64,000 nt of DNA from Bacteroidota bacterium (GTDB lineage: Bacteria > Bacteroidota > Bacteroidia > Chitinophagales > LD1): contig JADJZU010000012.1 of NCBI GenBank assembly GCA_016715625.1, positions 1-64,000 of the forward strand. The letters run 5' to 3'. The notes beneath the pieces were generated by a model. It saw nothing but the letters and a program-made list of their open reading frames with translations. It searched no databases and was not told where the DNA came from. The translations under genes and the position numbers were made by a program. Of the stretch, positions 1 to 7,634 are shown in pieces; position 1 is the stretch's first letter, and each line of letters begins with the position of its first letter.

Positions 1-600
1 GTATTGCCCTGCACGCCTTGGCTGCCTGTTGGTCCAGTTGCACCTGTATTTCCTTGCAATCCTTGGCTACCTGTTGCTCCTTGTAAGCCCTGTGAACCAG
101 TAGGTCCGGTATTGCCCTGCACGCCTTGGCTGCCTGTTGGTCCAGTTGCACCTGTATTTCCTTGCAATCCTTGGCTACCTGTTGCTCCTTGTAAGCCCTG
201 TGAACCAGTAGGTCCGGTATTGCCCTGCACGCCCTGCTGCCTGTTGGTCCAGTTGCACCTGTATTTCCTTGCAAATCCTTGGCTACCTGTTGCTCCTTGT
301 AAGCCCTGTGAACCAGTAGGTCCGGTATTGCCCTGCACGCCCTGGCTGCCTGTTGGTCCAGTTGCACCTGCATTTCCTTGCAATCCTTGGCTACCTGTTG
401 CTCCTTGTAGCCCTGTGAACCAGTAGGTCCGGTATTGCCCTGCACGCCTTGGCTGCCTGTTGGGCCAGTTGCACCTGTAATTCCTTGCAATCCTGTGCTA
501 CCTGTTGCTCCTTGTAAGCCCTGTGAACCAGTAGGTCCGGTATTGCCCTGCACGCCTTGGCTGCCTGTTGCGCCAGTTGCTCCGGTAATACCTTGTAATC
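1..600. repeat. 108-bp tandem repeat encoding collagen-like triplets
   Basis: Copies of the block starting gtattgccctgcacgcc begin at 1, 109, 217, 325, 432 and 540. The period is 108 bp (36 codons, 12 Gly-X-Y triplets), except for one 107-bp step caused by a single missing base near 408. Copies are nearly identical at DNA level, so they can expand or contract by recombination and are difficult to assemble. The last copy (540 onward) grades into more diverged triplets. Confidence 0.93.
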
Positions 601-1024
601 CTGTACTACCAGTTGCACCGGTTACTCCCGGTGTGCCACTTGTTTCAGCATATAGTGCATAAGGCACACTTAACAGTTGGGTGGTGCCCATGTCGATATA
701 GTTGGTACCTCCAGTAATGTCAGTTTCTACCTGAAGATATTTTGCTCCGCTGCCCCAGCTTACCATACCGAGTGTGCCACTGCTACCTATAGAATGCGTT
801 ACCAAGCCAAATGCATTGCTCGCCACAGTAGCTACTTCCTGATACACTACTGTGCCATTAGGCGTGGCATTATGTATAGTAAAGCGCATTTTTATGTTGC
901 TATTACCTACAACGGGGGACCCAGTACTGTTGCGCACTATTGCCTGATAGTTCATTTGATGGGGGCTCTGTGCATATATTTAGTTGCATAACAATATTGC
1001 AACAATTGTAATCGCTTGTTTCAT
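1..1024 (-). pseudogene. Collagen-like repeat surface protein, partial, with disrupted reading frame
   Basis: On the minus strand an ATG at 1024-1022 opens a signal-peptide-like start (MKQAITIVAILLCN) that ends at a TAA (982-980). The same frame continues without a shift into IYAQSPHQMNYQAIVRN, the 'AQ.P..MNYQAvvRd' start typical of the globular N-terminal domain of Bacteroidota collagen-like/tail-fibre-like secreted proteins. That domain runs to about 650 and ends SVPYALYAETSG, after which come Gly-X-Y triplets (GVTGATGSTGLQG...). The collagen frame is broken by one-base changes near 408 (one A missing), 272 (one A extra) and 236 (one G missing). The gene runs off the left edge. It is probably a surface or fibre protein. 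The indels may be sequencing errors in a repeat; the TAA could be a real nonsense mutation, or translation may start at the internal ATG of MNYQAIVRN (958-956). I see no other function. Confidence 0.72.
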
Positions 1025-1049
1025 GCGCTGTTTTTTTTAAGAGTATAAA

Positions 1050-1280
1050 TTAATTATAGCAGCAATTGCACTCATGACGTTGATCTATTGGAACTTCTAT
1101 AATTCCAAAATAATGCTGTGCTAGTTGGAGAGTATTAAAAGGACCTATCCAGACGCCATTTGCACCTCTTTCAATATTTTGGTGCATTCCATATCCACAG
1201 TGACAATATCCGCAGTTCCATTTGTGAATGGTATAACTCATGCCATTAGCCTGCCAATTTTGATAGATGTAATAATTCAT
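1050..1280 (-). CDS. Small cysteine-rich protein of unknown function
   Basis: A 76-residue protein with no signal peptide. It contains YTIHKWNCGYCHCGYGMHQ, with Cys and His spaced like a compact zinc- or metal-binding knuckle, and then WIGPFNTLQLAQHYF. The combination of 'H..C.YC..G.G' followed by 'W.GPF....A' resembles a family of short hypothetical bacterial proteins, as far as I can judge from memory. The C-terminus is also Cys-rich (HECNCCYN). It lies between the collagen-like gene and a strong terminator, all on the minus strand. Function unknown; I am fairly sure it is a real gene because the composition and ordered motifs are not those of a shadow frame. Confidence 0.6.
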   Translation of the reverse strand: MNYYIYQNWQANGMSYTIHKWNCGYCHCGYGMHQNIERGANGVWIGPFNTLQLAQHYFGIIEVPIDQRHECNCCYN

Positions 1281-1338
1281 TTTTCTTTTTTTCTGCCTAC
1301 TCTATAATCCCCTTTTCGGCTACCGGGGTTTTATGTAT

Positions 1339-1367
1339 AAAGCGGGGCGGCCTTGCCGCCCCGCTTT
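1339..1367 (-). terminator. Strong hairpin terminator after the 1375-2052 gene
   Basis: A perfect 13-bp stem (AAAGCGGGGCGGC / GCCGCCCCGCTTT) with a 3-base loop sits just past the stop of the minus-strand gene at 1375. On the minus strand it is followed by an A/T-rich stretch. A second, weaker CCCC...GGGG hairpin lies at about 1309-1332. Confidence 0.75.
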
Positions 1368-1374
1368 AGTGTGA

Positions 1375-2052
1375 TTAAGGAGCTATTACCTCTATTACAT
1401 TGGCCGCTTCGCCCACGCCCGAGGCATTGAAGCCAAAGGCGGTGATGTAATAGTTCTGCCCGCTTGTGAGGTCTTCAAAATCTACTTTGCGCTTGGTGGT
1501 CAGCTTTACGTCCACTACCAGGTCGGCCATGCCGCTCATCTTAACAGTGTCGCCTTTTACATGGATGTTACCCATAATGTTTTGGGTAGAGATAATAAAC
1601 TGAAAACCGCGGCAGTCGGCCAGTGGCTGCATTTCTACATGTATGCCGCTGCCCTTGCCTTTGTTGGCCCAGCCTTCCAGGATGGGCTGCCCGGGCACCG
1701 CTACGGGGTGCACCTCGGTATCGGTGCTGTGGTAGCCGCTTTGAACAATAATCAGTTTGCTGCCATTGGCGATGCGCTGCACATATTCGCCTTCTTTGCG
1801 AAAGGTGCTGTCCCACAGTTTTTCGGCTGCATCACGCTCCTGTATTTTCACCTTATCGCCACTGAGTGCCTGCTGGGTTTTCAGCTTCAGGTCGTCATTG
1901 ACCTGAATAAGCGTGGGCAGGGGCACATCGGGCGTGGTGAAAACGGGGGCGTGGGCGGTCATTTCGGCAATTACGTTATCGCCAAACATTCCTTTTTGAG
2001 TGGGATTATAATCAATGAACCCCATACTCACTTTTGCTGTTCTTTCTGACAT
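1375..2052 (-). CDS. Hypothetical protein with a fibronectin-III-like C-terminus
   Basis: 225 residues starting MSERTAKVSMGFIDYNPTQK, with no signal peptide or membrane segment. The last 50 residues (VDFEDLTSGQNYYITAFGFNASGVGEAANVIEV) match the 'l.pg..Y.i...a.N..G.g' end of a fibronectin type III fold. The middle (GSKLIIVQSGYHSTDTEV) is unfamiliar beyond a general resemblance to Bacteroidota proteins of this size. A strong hairpin follows it. A 42-bp minisatellite begins about 65 bp upstream of its start, so its promoter must lie in or next to that array. I do not know its function. Confidence 0.75.
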   Translation of the reverse strand: MSERTAKVSMGFIDYNPTQKGMFGDNVIAEMTAHAPVFTTPDVPLPTLIQVNDDLKLKTQQALSGDKVKIQERDAAEKLWDSTFRKEGEYVQRIANGSKLIIVQSGYHSTDTEVHPVAVPGQPILEGWANKGKGSGIHVEMQPLADCRGFQFIISTQNIMGNIHVKGDTVKMSGMADLVVDVKLTTKRKVDFEDLTSGQNYYITAFGFNASGVGEAANVIEVIAP

Positions 2053-2117
2053 AGCTTTTTGGTTTTAATGATTAAATATTGAAAAAGAGTTAATGGCCAA
2101 TTGGTTTGGAATATGCT

Positions 2118-2466
2118 TTCCGGAGTTCCGGAAAGCGGTAACCGTGTTCCGAATCGGGGCAACCGTGTTCCGGAAAGCGATAACTGTGTTCCGAATCAGG
2201 GCAACCGTGTTCCGGAAAGCGTTAACCGTGTTCCGAATCGGGGCAACCGTGTTCCGGAAAGCGATAACCGTGTTCCGAATCAGGGCAACCGTGTTCCGGA
2301 AAGCGATAACCGTGTTCCGAATCGGGGCAACCGTGTTCCGGAAAGCGATAACCGTGTTCGAATCGGGGCAACCGTGTTCGGAAAGCGATAACCGTGTTCA
2401 GAATCGGGGCAACCGTGTTCGGAAGCGATAACCGTGTTCCGAATCGGGGCAACCGTGTTCAGAATC
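2118..2466. repeat. 42-bp minisatellite made of two alternating 21-bp half-units
   Basis: About eight copies of a unit of the form aaccgtgttccgaatcggggc + aaccgtgttccggaaagcgat (21 + 21 bp). Half-units share aaccgtgttccg and differ in the second half. One half contains the palindrome TTCCGGAA. The array decays after about 2350, where single bases are lost (gttcga, gttcgga) and it ends gttcagaatcgc. Because the unit is a multiple of three, several frames are open by chance (NRVPNRGNRVPESD-like), but none has a start with gene-like features. It lies immediately 5' of the gene at 1375-2052. Confidence 0.92.
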
Positions 2467-3010
2467 GCAAAAAAGCACCCCAAAATGGCAGATATGCCAA
2501 GTGGCCTAAAATGTAAACGGGACGGGCTAAAAGGGTACTCCTGCCGGGTGCTACCCATAGGGTTTGTGTTTTGTGTAAGCCAAAAATAAATAGAAAAAAT
2601 AATATGCGTCAAGAGGGGGCGGCTTCAGCCGCCTATAGACAGATAATCTTCCGCTTATCCTGCCCCCGCCTTTGGCTTTAGCCTCGCCTAAAGGCGGATG
2701 CAAACACAGGAGAAAAGGAATTTTTCTGTTTGATGGGCGGGCTTTAGCCTGCCTACCGGCAGGCAGGCCAAAGGAAGCAACCGATAAGCTAGACGTATTG
2801 CCGGGCTTTCCGTCCCCTTGTTTCCATGCGTTTCCCCCTCATTCAAAAAAAAGGTCAGTAGGCGTATTCGCCTACCACTATTCCAAAAAATAAACTAAGC
2901 GGCCGCTGAAAAACATGGGGCTTGGTTTTACCGGCCTACAGTCTTAACCTTTAAACAGGAATACACCATTCATTCACAAAATCTTTATTTTTAGAGAACA
3001 ATTAAACAGT
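2467..3010. other. Gene-free intergenic stretch with GC-rich palindromes
   Basis: No convincing gene between the minisatellite and the small ORF at 3011. It holds a hairpin at 2618-2633 (GGCGGCT-TC-AGCCGCC), an inverted repeat at about 2664-2698 (CCGCCTTTGGC ... GCCTAAAGGCGG) and another at about 2737-2772. The last two share the string ggctttagcct followed by gcct, so they look like two copies of a short dispersed palindromic repeat. The ORF reading through 2672-2893 is composed of these repeats and is rejected. Confidence 0.6.
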
Positions 3011-3187
3011 ATGTCAAACTCTTACCTCGATTTTAATAAAAAGGACATGAAATTGCCCGCATTTAAAAGGACAAGCAAAACCGGCATGCCTTGCAAACAA
3101 TGTGGCGGAATAAGCCGTTTTTTAAAAGACGGTTATTGTGTAAAGTGTAAAAAAGCACTGGAGGCCTCCAACAAATCAAAGCAATAA
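3011..3187 (+). CDS. Small two-CxxC zinc-ribbon-like protein
   Basis: A 58-residue ORF, ATG at 3011 and TAA at 3185-3187. It is basic (FKRTSKTG) and holds two CxxC knuckles, MPCKQCGG (Cys28, Cys31) and YCVKCKK (Cys43, Cys46), separated by 11 residues, which is the layout of a minimal zinc ribbon. It sits 68 bp upstream of the cytochrome gene on the same strand. Nothing shows its partner or target; small ribbons of this type often bind nucleic acid or ribosomes, but that is only an analogy. Confidence 0.6.
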   Translation: MSNSYLDFNKKDMKLPAFKRTSKTGMPCKQCGGISRFLKDGYCVKCKKALEASNKSKQ

Positions 3188-3255
3188 TATTGCGCATCGC
3201 CAATTGCTCATTGCAATGGTATTTTTTTTCTATCATCATCTTCAAATTACGCATC

Positions 3256-3582
3256 ATGAAAAAAACTATCCTCTTTCTTACGGTTTTATCGCTGGCTGCC
3301 TCCTGCAGCAAAAAAGCATCCGCCCCCACCTCAGACGCCACCGCCAAAGTGGAAAAAACCATAGACGGTGCTGCCGTATTTGCCCGCAGCTGTGCGCGCT
3401 GCCACGGGGCGCAGGGCATCAAAGACCAGCGCACGCCCAACCTGCAAACCATCGCGCTCGACAAAGCCGGCCTCATCCAAAGCATTACCAAAGGCAAAGG
3501 ATTTATGCCCGCCTTTGAAGACAAACTGGAAACAGCCGAAATAGCCGCGGTGGCCGACCTGATTGTGAGCTGGCATAAATAA
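3256..3582 (+). CDS. Lipoprotein c-type cytochrome (class I, single heme)
   Basis: 108 residues from the ATG at 3256; an in-frame upstream start at 3190 is less likely because it would place extra residues before a clean lipoprotein signal. Residues 1-17 (MKKTILFLTVLSLAASC) form a type II signal peptide with lipid-modified Cys17. The mature part has one CARCHG heme-binding motif (CxxCH) near residue 45 and GKGFMPAF downstream, whose Met is the likely distal heme ligand. It would be an electron carrier anchored in the periplasm or outer membrane. The stop codon is directly followed by the ATG of anmK with no spacer, so the two are probably co-transcribed and translationally coupled. Confidence 0.88.
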   Translation: MKKTILFLTVLSLAASCSKKASAPTSDATAKVEKTIDGAAVFARSCARCHGAQGIKDQRTPNLQTIALDKAGLIQSITKGKGFMPAFEDKLETAEIAAVADLIVSWHK

Positions 3583-4674
3583 ATGGAAACCTATCGCGCC
3601 ATCGGGCTCATGAGCGGCAGCTCGCTGGACGGGCTGGATGTGGCCTATTGCCATTTTACGCACGACAAGAATCGCTGGAGCTTCCGCATCCTGCACACCG
3701 AGGTGGTGCCATATAGCGAAGCTTGGATACTGCGGCTGAGAAGCCTGCCCCGCGCCACTGCCCGCGAACTGAGCGAAAGCCATGCCGCCCTGGGCCGCTA
3801 TTTTGGCGAGGCGGTAAAAGCCTTTGTAGCGCAGCACGGGCTGCATAACCAGGTAGACCTGGTGGCCTCGCACGGGCACACCCTCTTTCATTTCCCCGAC
3901 AAACATTTTACCACCCAGATAGGAGACGGAGCCGCCATCGCCCAGTGCAGCGGCCTGCCCGTAGTGTGCGATTTGCGCACAGCCGATATTGCTGCAGGCG
4001 GACAGGGCACCCCCATTGTGCCCATTGGCGATTGGAAACTGTTTGGCGAATATGAGTATTGCCTCAATATAGGAGGCATTGCCAATATATCTTGCCACAC
4101 CGGCAGGGGCAGGGTGGCTTTTGACATCTGCTGTGCCAATCAGGTGCTCAACCGGCTGGCGGCTACGCTCGGCCACGAATATGATGAAGGGGGCAAAATC
4201 GCTGCCTCGGGCCAGTTACAGGCAGAACTGCTGAACCAACTGAATGCGCTGGAATATTACCAACGCGCTTATCCCAAATCGCTCGACAATAGTTATTCGA
4301 GCGAGGTTATATCCCCCATTCTCGATTCATTTCCCCTACCGGCCGAAGACCAACTGCGCTCCTTCACCGAGCACATCGCCCTGCAGGTGGCAGCACACAT
4401 CCGGATGATGGCTTATATAGAAAAACAACCGGTGTCTCCTTCAGCCCGGCTGCTGTGCACAGGCGGAGGCGCGTTCAATCATTATCTGATGGAGCGCATT
4501 CAATCGCTGTCCGGGGTGCAGGTGCACGTGCCCGATGAACAAACCGTAAAATTTAAAGAAGCATTAGTGATGGCCCTCATGGGGGTGCTGCGCCTCCGGG
4601 GCGAAGAAAACGTGCTGTGCTCGGTTACCGGAGCTGCGCACAATACGGTGGGCGGAGCTATCTACCATCCATAA
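3583..4674 (+). CDS. anmK: Anhydro-N-acetylmuramic acid kinase
   Basis: 363 residues, the usual length for the family. AnmK cleaves and phosphorylates 1,6-anhydro-MurNAc released during peptidoglycan turnover to give MurNAc-6-phosphate in the cytoplasm. Family marks: GLMSGSSLDGLDVAYC near the N-terminus (the conserved GTSxDGvD-type phosphate loop), LNIGGIANIS and FDICCANQVLNRLA in the middle, and LLCTGGGAFNHYLMERI near the C-terminus (sugar-kinase ATPase fold). The ATG immediately abuts the stop of the cytochrome gene. Downstream is a bidirectional hairpin terminator shared with the convergent gene at 4734. Confidence 0.95.
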   Translation: METYRAIGLMSGSSLDGLDVAYCHFTHDKNRWSFRILHTEVVPYSEAWILRLRSLPRATARELSESHAALGRYFGEAVKAFVAQHGLHNQVDLVASHGHTLFHFPDKHFTTQIGDGAAIAQCSGLPVVCDLRTADIAAGGQGTPIVPIGDWKLFGEYEYCLNIGGIANISCHTGRGRVAFDICCANQVLNRLAATLGHEYDEGGKIAASGQLQAELLNQLNALEYYQRAYPKSLDNSYSSEVISPILDSFPLPAEDQLRSFTEHIALQVAAHIRMMAYIEKQPVSPSARLLCTGGGAFNHYLMERIQSLSGVQVHVPDEQTVKFKEALVMALMGVLRLRGEENVLCSVTGAAHNTVGGAIYHP

Positions 4675-4677
4675 AAA

Positions 4678-4708
4678 AAAAGCCCCGGCATTGCTGCCAA
4701 GGGCTTTT
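4678..4708. terminator. Bidirectional terminator between anmK and the convergent T9SS gene
   Basis: AAAGCCC ... GGGCTTT stem with an inner GGCA/TGCC pairing. On the minus strand it is followed by a long T run (the A8 at 4673-4680), and on the plus strand by TTTTGC, so it can serve both converging genes. Confidence 0.8.
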
Positions 4709-4733
4709 GCTAAACTAGCATGAAGGGAACTCT

Positions 4734-7475
4734 TTATTGGTTCACCACCATTCTCAACGATTGGTGGAAAGCCGCGTTTCTGATTTGCAGCAGGTAAATG
4801 CCCGCGCCAAAATCAGAAGTGTTAATGTTAAACTGGTTGGTGCCTGAAGTCAGCTCCAGGGTATTGTTCAAAAGCAGTTTGCCCGAAAGGTCTGTCAAAG
4901 ACAATTCCACCACTTCGGCATTGCTGCTGAAAATCTGCAAAGTAGCCACTCCGTTGTTCGGGTTAGGGAACAGGCGGATGCTTTCTACCGCAGAAGTTAC
5001 TTCTTCTACTCCCACACCAATAATGTTTACGCTGCCGGTAGTTACGTCTGTGCAACCACCGTTAGTGGCAGTCAGGGTTACCGTGTAGCTGCCGTTAGCT
5101 GCATAAGTGTGAGTAGGCGCAGGCAGTGTAGATGTTTGTCCGTTGCCAAAATTCCACAGGTAAGCGGTAGCATCGGTGCTGCTGTTGGTAAAGGCAATCT
5201 CATAAGAAGAGCCGGCCGGTGCGCTGGTAAAGGTAGCTACCGGAGTAGGTGTAACCGTTACCGATATATTGTTAGACGCTCCCACGCCATCGCAGGCATC
5301 TGCGTTGGTTACGGTTACCGAATAAGTGCCGCTGGCTTTTACAACGATAGATTGTGTAGTGGCATTATTGCTCCACAGGTAAGTGTCGGCAGCGGTAGCG
5401 GTAATTTCCACCGAATCGCCCGAGCAGAAAGCAACAGCACCATTGGCCGAAATAGTCGGTGTAGGGGCACTGCTTACGCTGGTGGTAATCGTGTTGGAAG
5501 TAGCGGTGCAGCTGTTGGTATCGGTAGTTACTACTGAATAAGCGCCACTGGCAGTCACAGTTAAGGTATCCTGAGTGCTGTTATCGCTCCACAAAAATGC
5601 GGAGAAATTGTCCGGGTTATTCACCACTAGATCCACTGTTCCGCCTGTGCAGAAAGTAGTAGAACCCGTAGCACTGATTACCGGAGCAATAGGGGAGTTT
5701 TGTTCAATAGAAACAACGGTAGAAGAAGCCGTGCACTGGTTATTGTCCGATACGGTAACAGAATAGTTGCCGCCAAAGGTTACGTTAATGGTAGCCGTAT
5801 TGCCACCGTTGCTCCAGCTAAAGTTAGGTCCTGAAGAAGCCGAGAGTGATACACCATTGCTGCCGGTGCAGAAACTGGTGGCGCTCGGTGTAATAACAGG
5901 CACAGCAGGCAGCGGATTTACCGTTACTGTTTTAGATACTGTGCGGGTGCAACCACGGTCGGTGGTTACAGTAACAGTGTATGTAGCAGAAGAGTCTGCA
6001 ACGATAGAGGCGGTAGTAGCGCCAGTGTTCCACAGATAAGTAACCGATGGATTGGTGCTGCTGGCATTCAACTGAACGCTTCCTCCTTCGCAGAAGGTAA
6101 GGCTACCTACATTATTCACCTGTGCAGTGAAGGCATAGTTGATAGGACCGGCCGTGTAGTTTTCATCATCGGGGGTAAACTCTGTCCAGCAGCTGGCCCA
6201 GTTGTCGGCTCCGAAAGCGCCACGGTAGTTGGTAGACTGAAAGCTGCTCAGCTTTGCGCTCGAGAAAGAGGCTCCGCTGTTAAGAGGCGAACCGGCAGTA
6301 GGACGAAAATCAAGTAAAGAAGGATTGGCATTAAAAGGCTGCACTAACTGCACAAAGTCGTTGGCATTACCGCCATACACGGTATTGGCATTGGCAGGCA
6401 AAGCCAACACAGCTGAGTCAAAGCTGGTTTCCCAGGCGGCCAGTTTGCTACCGGCAATCACGTTGTTTTTAAACTCCATCAAACCATTGGTATAGTTTGC
6501 CTGAGTTGAACTATTTTCAATACGTAAGCCTTTGTAGTAACCCAACCAAACTGAGTTGAAAATACTTTGAGATGTATTTCTGCGCAGACGAGCGGCCCAA
6601 CCGGTACCGGCTGCCGTGTTGCTGGTTGTGGGATACTGCCCTACGATGGTGATGTTAGAAAAAACTCCACGGGTTAAAGGCTGATTGGCCGAACCGTTTG
6701 CATCGTTGTCCGATTCAAACGCGTTGATAGGGTCTGTATCAGCAACGGTATCTACCCGCACCACTAAGCCATACTGAATGTTACCATACCATCCGTCATC
6801 GGTATCAAAATCATCATCGCGGCTTCCGAAAGAAATCAGGTGAGAGCCGCTGGCACTTCCGCCAAAAAGCTCAAATCCATCATCTTGTCCAAAGCTCACC
6901 ATCACGTGGTCTATCTTGGTGCGTGAACCTACAGCTCCCAAAGTGAGAGAGTTCAACTCGGTATTGGAACCGCATACATAGCCGGCATACTCAATACGCA
7001 CATAGCTGAACACGCCTGAGCTGTCGCCAGCATCAGAGCCACCGTAATCATAGTCAGCCGTGTTACCGCACTCCAGTCTTTTTTGAACCGGAAGACCGCC
7101 ACTCAAGGTGTTAATGGTGTCGGTTCCCAAAATAGCTACGCCTGCCCAGTCAGCGCGTTTGCGGGTGCCGGCCGGTTGGTTAGAGGTAAATACGATAGGC
7201 TGGTCAGGAGTGCCTTGTGCAATAATCCAGCCACTGGTGGTTACCACCAAACGGCTGAGGGTGGTTTTATCGCCACGGATAATCGTGCCGGGCTGAATGG
7301 TAAGTGTTGCGTTGTTTTTCACAAAGATGTCGCCAAACAATACATAGACATTGTCATTGGTCCAGGTAGTGTTGGCGGTAATGTCGCTCGTGACGTTGAT
7401 GGTAGCAGCAGTAGCTGATGCAGACCACAGCAACATCAAAGCAACAAGTGCATGGAGTAAACTGTTTTTCTTCAT
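4734..7475 (-). CDS. Large secreted T9SS cargo with Ig-like repeats, PKD domain and type A sorting domain
   Basis: 913 residues. Signal peptide 1-23 (LLWSASATA). Residues about 25-430 form a beta-helix-like region (ATLTIQPGTIIRGDK, QPIVFTSNQPAGTRKRADW, DDGFELFGGSASGSHLISF) of the kind often encoded beside TonB receptors. Residues about 455-740 hold four Ig-like repeats, each starting FCxGxxV and containing YLWSN/YSVTV. A PKD domain follows (AYLWNFGNGQTSTLPAPTHTY), and the last ~75 residues are a T9SS type A sorting domain (LFPNPNNGVATLQIF ... GIYLLQIRN). The product should be exported across the outer membrane and surface-attached. It lies downstream of the TonB receptor but behind that gene's terminator; a near-consensus box CACCTTTG lies upstream of the ATG. 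The ligand is unknown. Confidence 0.85.
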   Translation of the reverse strand: MKKNSLLHALVALMLLWSASATAATINVTSDITANTTWTNDNVYVLFGDIFVKNNATLTIQPGTIIRGDKTTLSRLVVTTSGWIIAQGTPDQPIVFTSNQPAGTRKRADWAGVAILGTDTINTLSGGLPVQKRLECGNTADYDYGGSDAGDSSGVFSYVRIEYAGYVCGSNTELNSLTLGAVGSRTKIDHVMVSFGQDDGFELFGGSASGSHLISFGSRDDDFDTDDGWYGNIQYGLVVRVDTVADTDPINAFESDNDANGSANQPLTRGVFSNITIVGQYPTTSNTAAGTGWAARLRRNTSQSIFNSVWLGYYKGLRIENSSTQANYTNGLMEFKNNVIAGSKLAAWETSFDSAVLALPANANTVYGGNANDFVQLVQPFNANPSLLDFRPTAGSPLNSGASFSSAKLSSFQSTNYRGAFGADNWASCWTEFTPDDENYTAGPINYAFTAQVNNVGSLTFCEGGSVQLNASSTNPSVTYLWNTGATTASIVADSSATYTVTVTTDRGCTRTVSKTVTVNPLPAVPVITPSATSFCTGSNGVSLSASSGPNFSWSNGGNTATINVTFGGNYSVTVSDNNQCTASSTVVSIEQNSPIAPVISATGSTTFCTGGTVDLVVNNPDNFSAFLWSDNSTQDTLTVTASGAYSVVTTDTNSCTATSNTITTSVSSAPTPTISANGAVAFCSGDSVEITATAADTYLWSNNATTQSIVVKASGTYSVTVTNADACDGVGASNNISVTVTPTPVATFTSAPAGSSYEIAFTNSSTDATAYLWNFGNGQTSTLPAPTHTYAANGSYTVTLTATNGGCTDVTTGSVNIIGVGVEEVTSAVESIRLFPNPNNGVATLQIFSSNAEVVELSLTDLSGKLLLNNTLELTSGTNQFNINTSDFGAGIYLLQIRNAAFHQSLRMVVNQ

Positions 7476-7584
7476 TTGTTAGTTATTTTTTTGAGTGCCG
7501 CAAAGGTGCATGCAGGAGTTTGCGCGGGAGTTATGGCTAGGTTAAATAATTGTGTTTAACACTATTTCCATTCCATTTAAAAAT

Positions 7585-7610
7585 AACAGCCGCTACGGGT
7601 AGCGGCTGTT
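7585..7610 (-). terminator. Rho-independent terminator of the TonB receptor gene
   Basis: Twelve-base arms AACAGCCGCTAC / GTAGCGGCTGTT followed on the minus strand by ATTTTTAAA. It lies 25 bp past the receptor's stop, so the gene at 4734 needs its own promoter or read-through. An inverted repeat GTTAAA-N8-TTTAAC lies in the same spacer at about 7544-7561. Confidence 0.85.
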
Positions 7611-7634
7611 GTAAAATACGGATGAATGCTTCGT

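Noticed and set aside
4..662. Long Pro-rich plus-strand ORFs (PCTPWLPVGPV-type)
   Set aside because: They are the complement of the collagen-like Gly-X-Y repeats and owe their openness to the 108-bp period; the minus strand carries the conserved N-terminal domain.
2118..2466. CRISPR array
   Set aside because: Repeats are contiguous and there are no unique spacers of constant length between them, and no cas genes nearby.
2093..2612. Overlapping ORFs on both strands through the minisatellite
   Set aside because: The 21-bp units leave several frames open; the translations are simple repeats without start signals or family features.
3331..4176. 281-residue minus-strand ORF opposite the cytochrome and anmK genes
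   Set aside because: Antisense shadow; both plus-strand genes are well supported.
7542..7563. TTAAA/TTAAC pair upstream of the 4734 gene as another Pho-box
   Set aside because: The two elements are inverted and 14 bp apart, not direct repeats at 11 bp.
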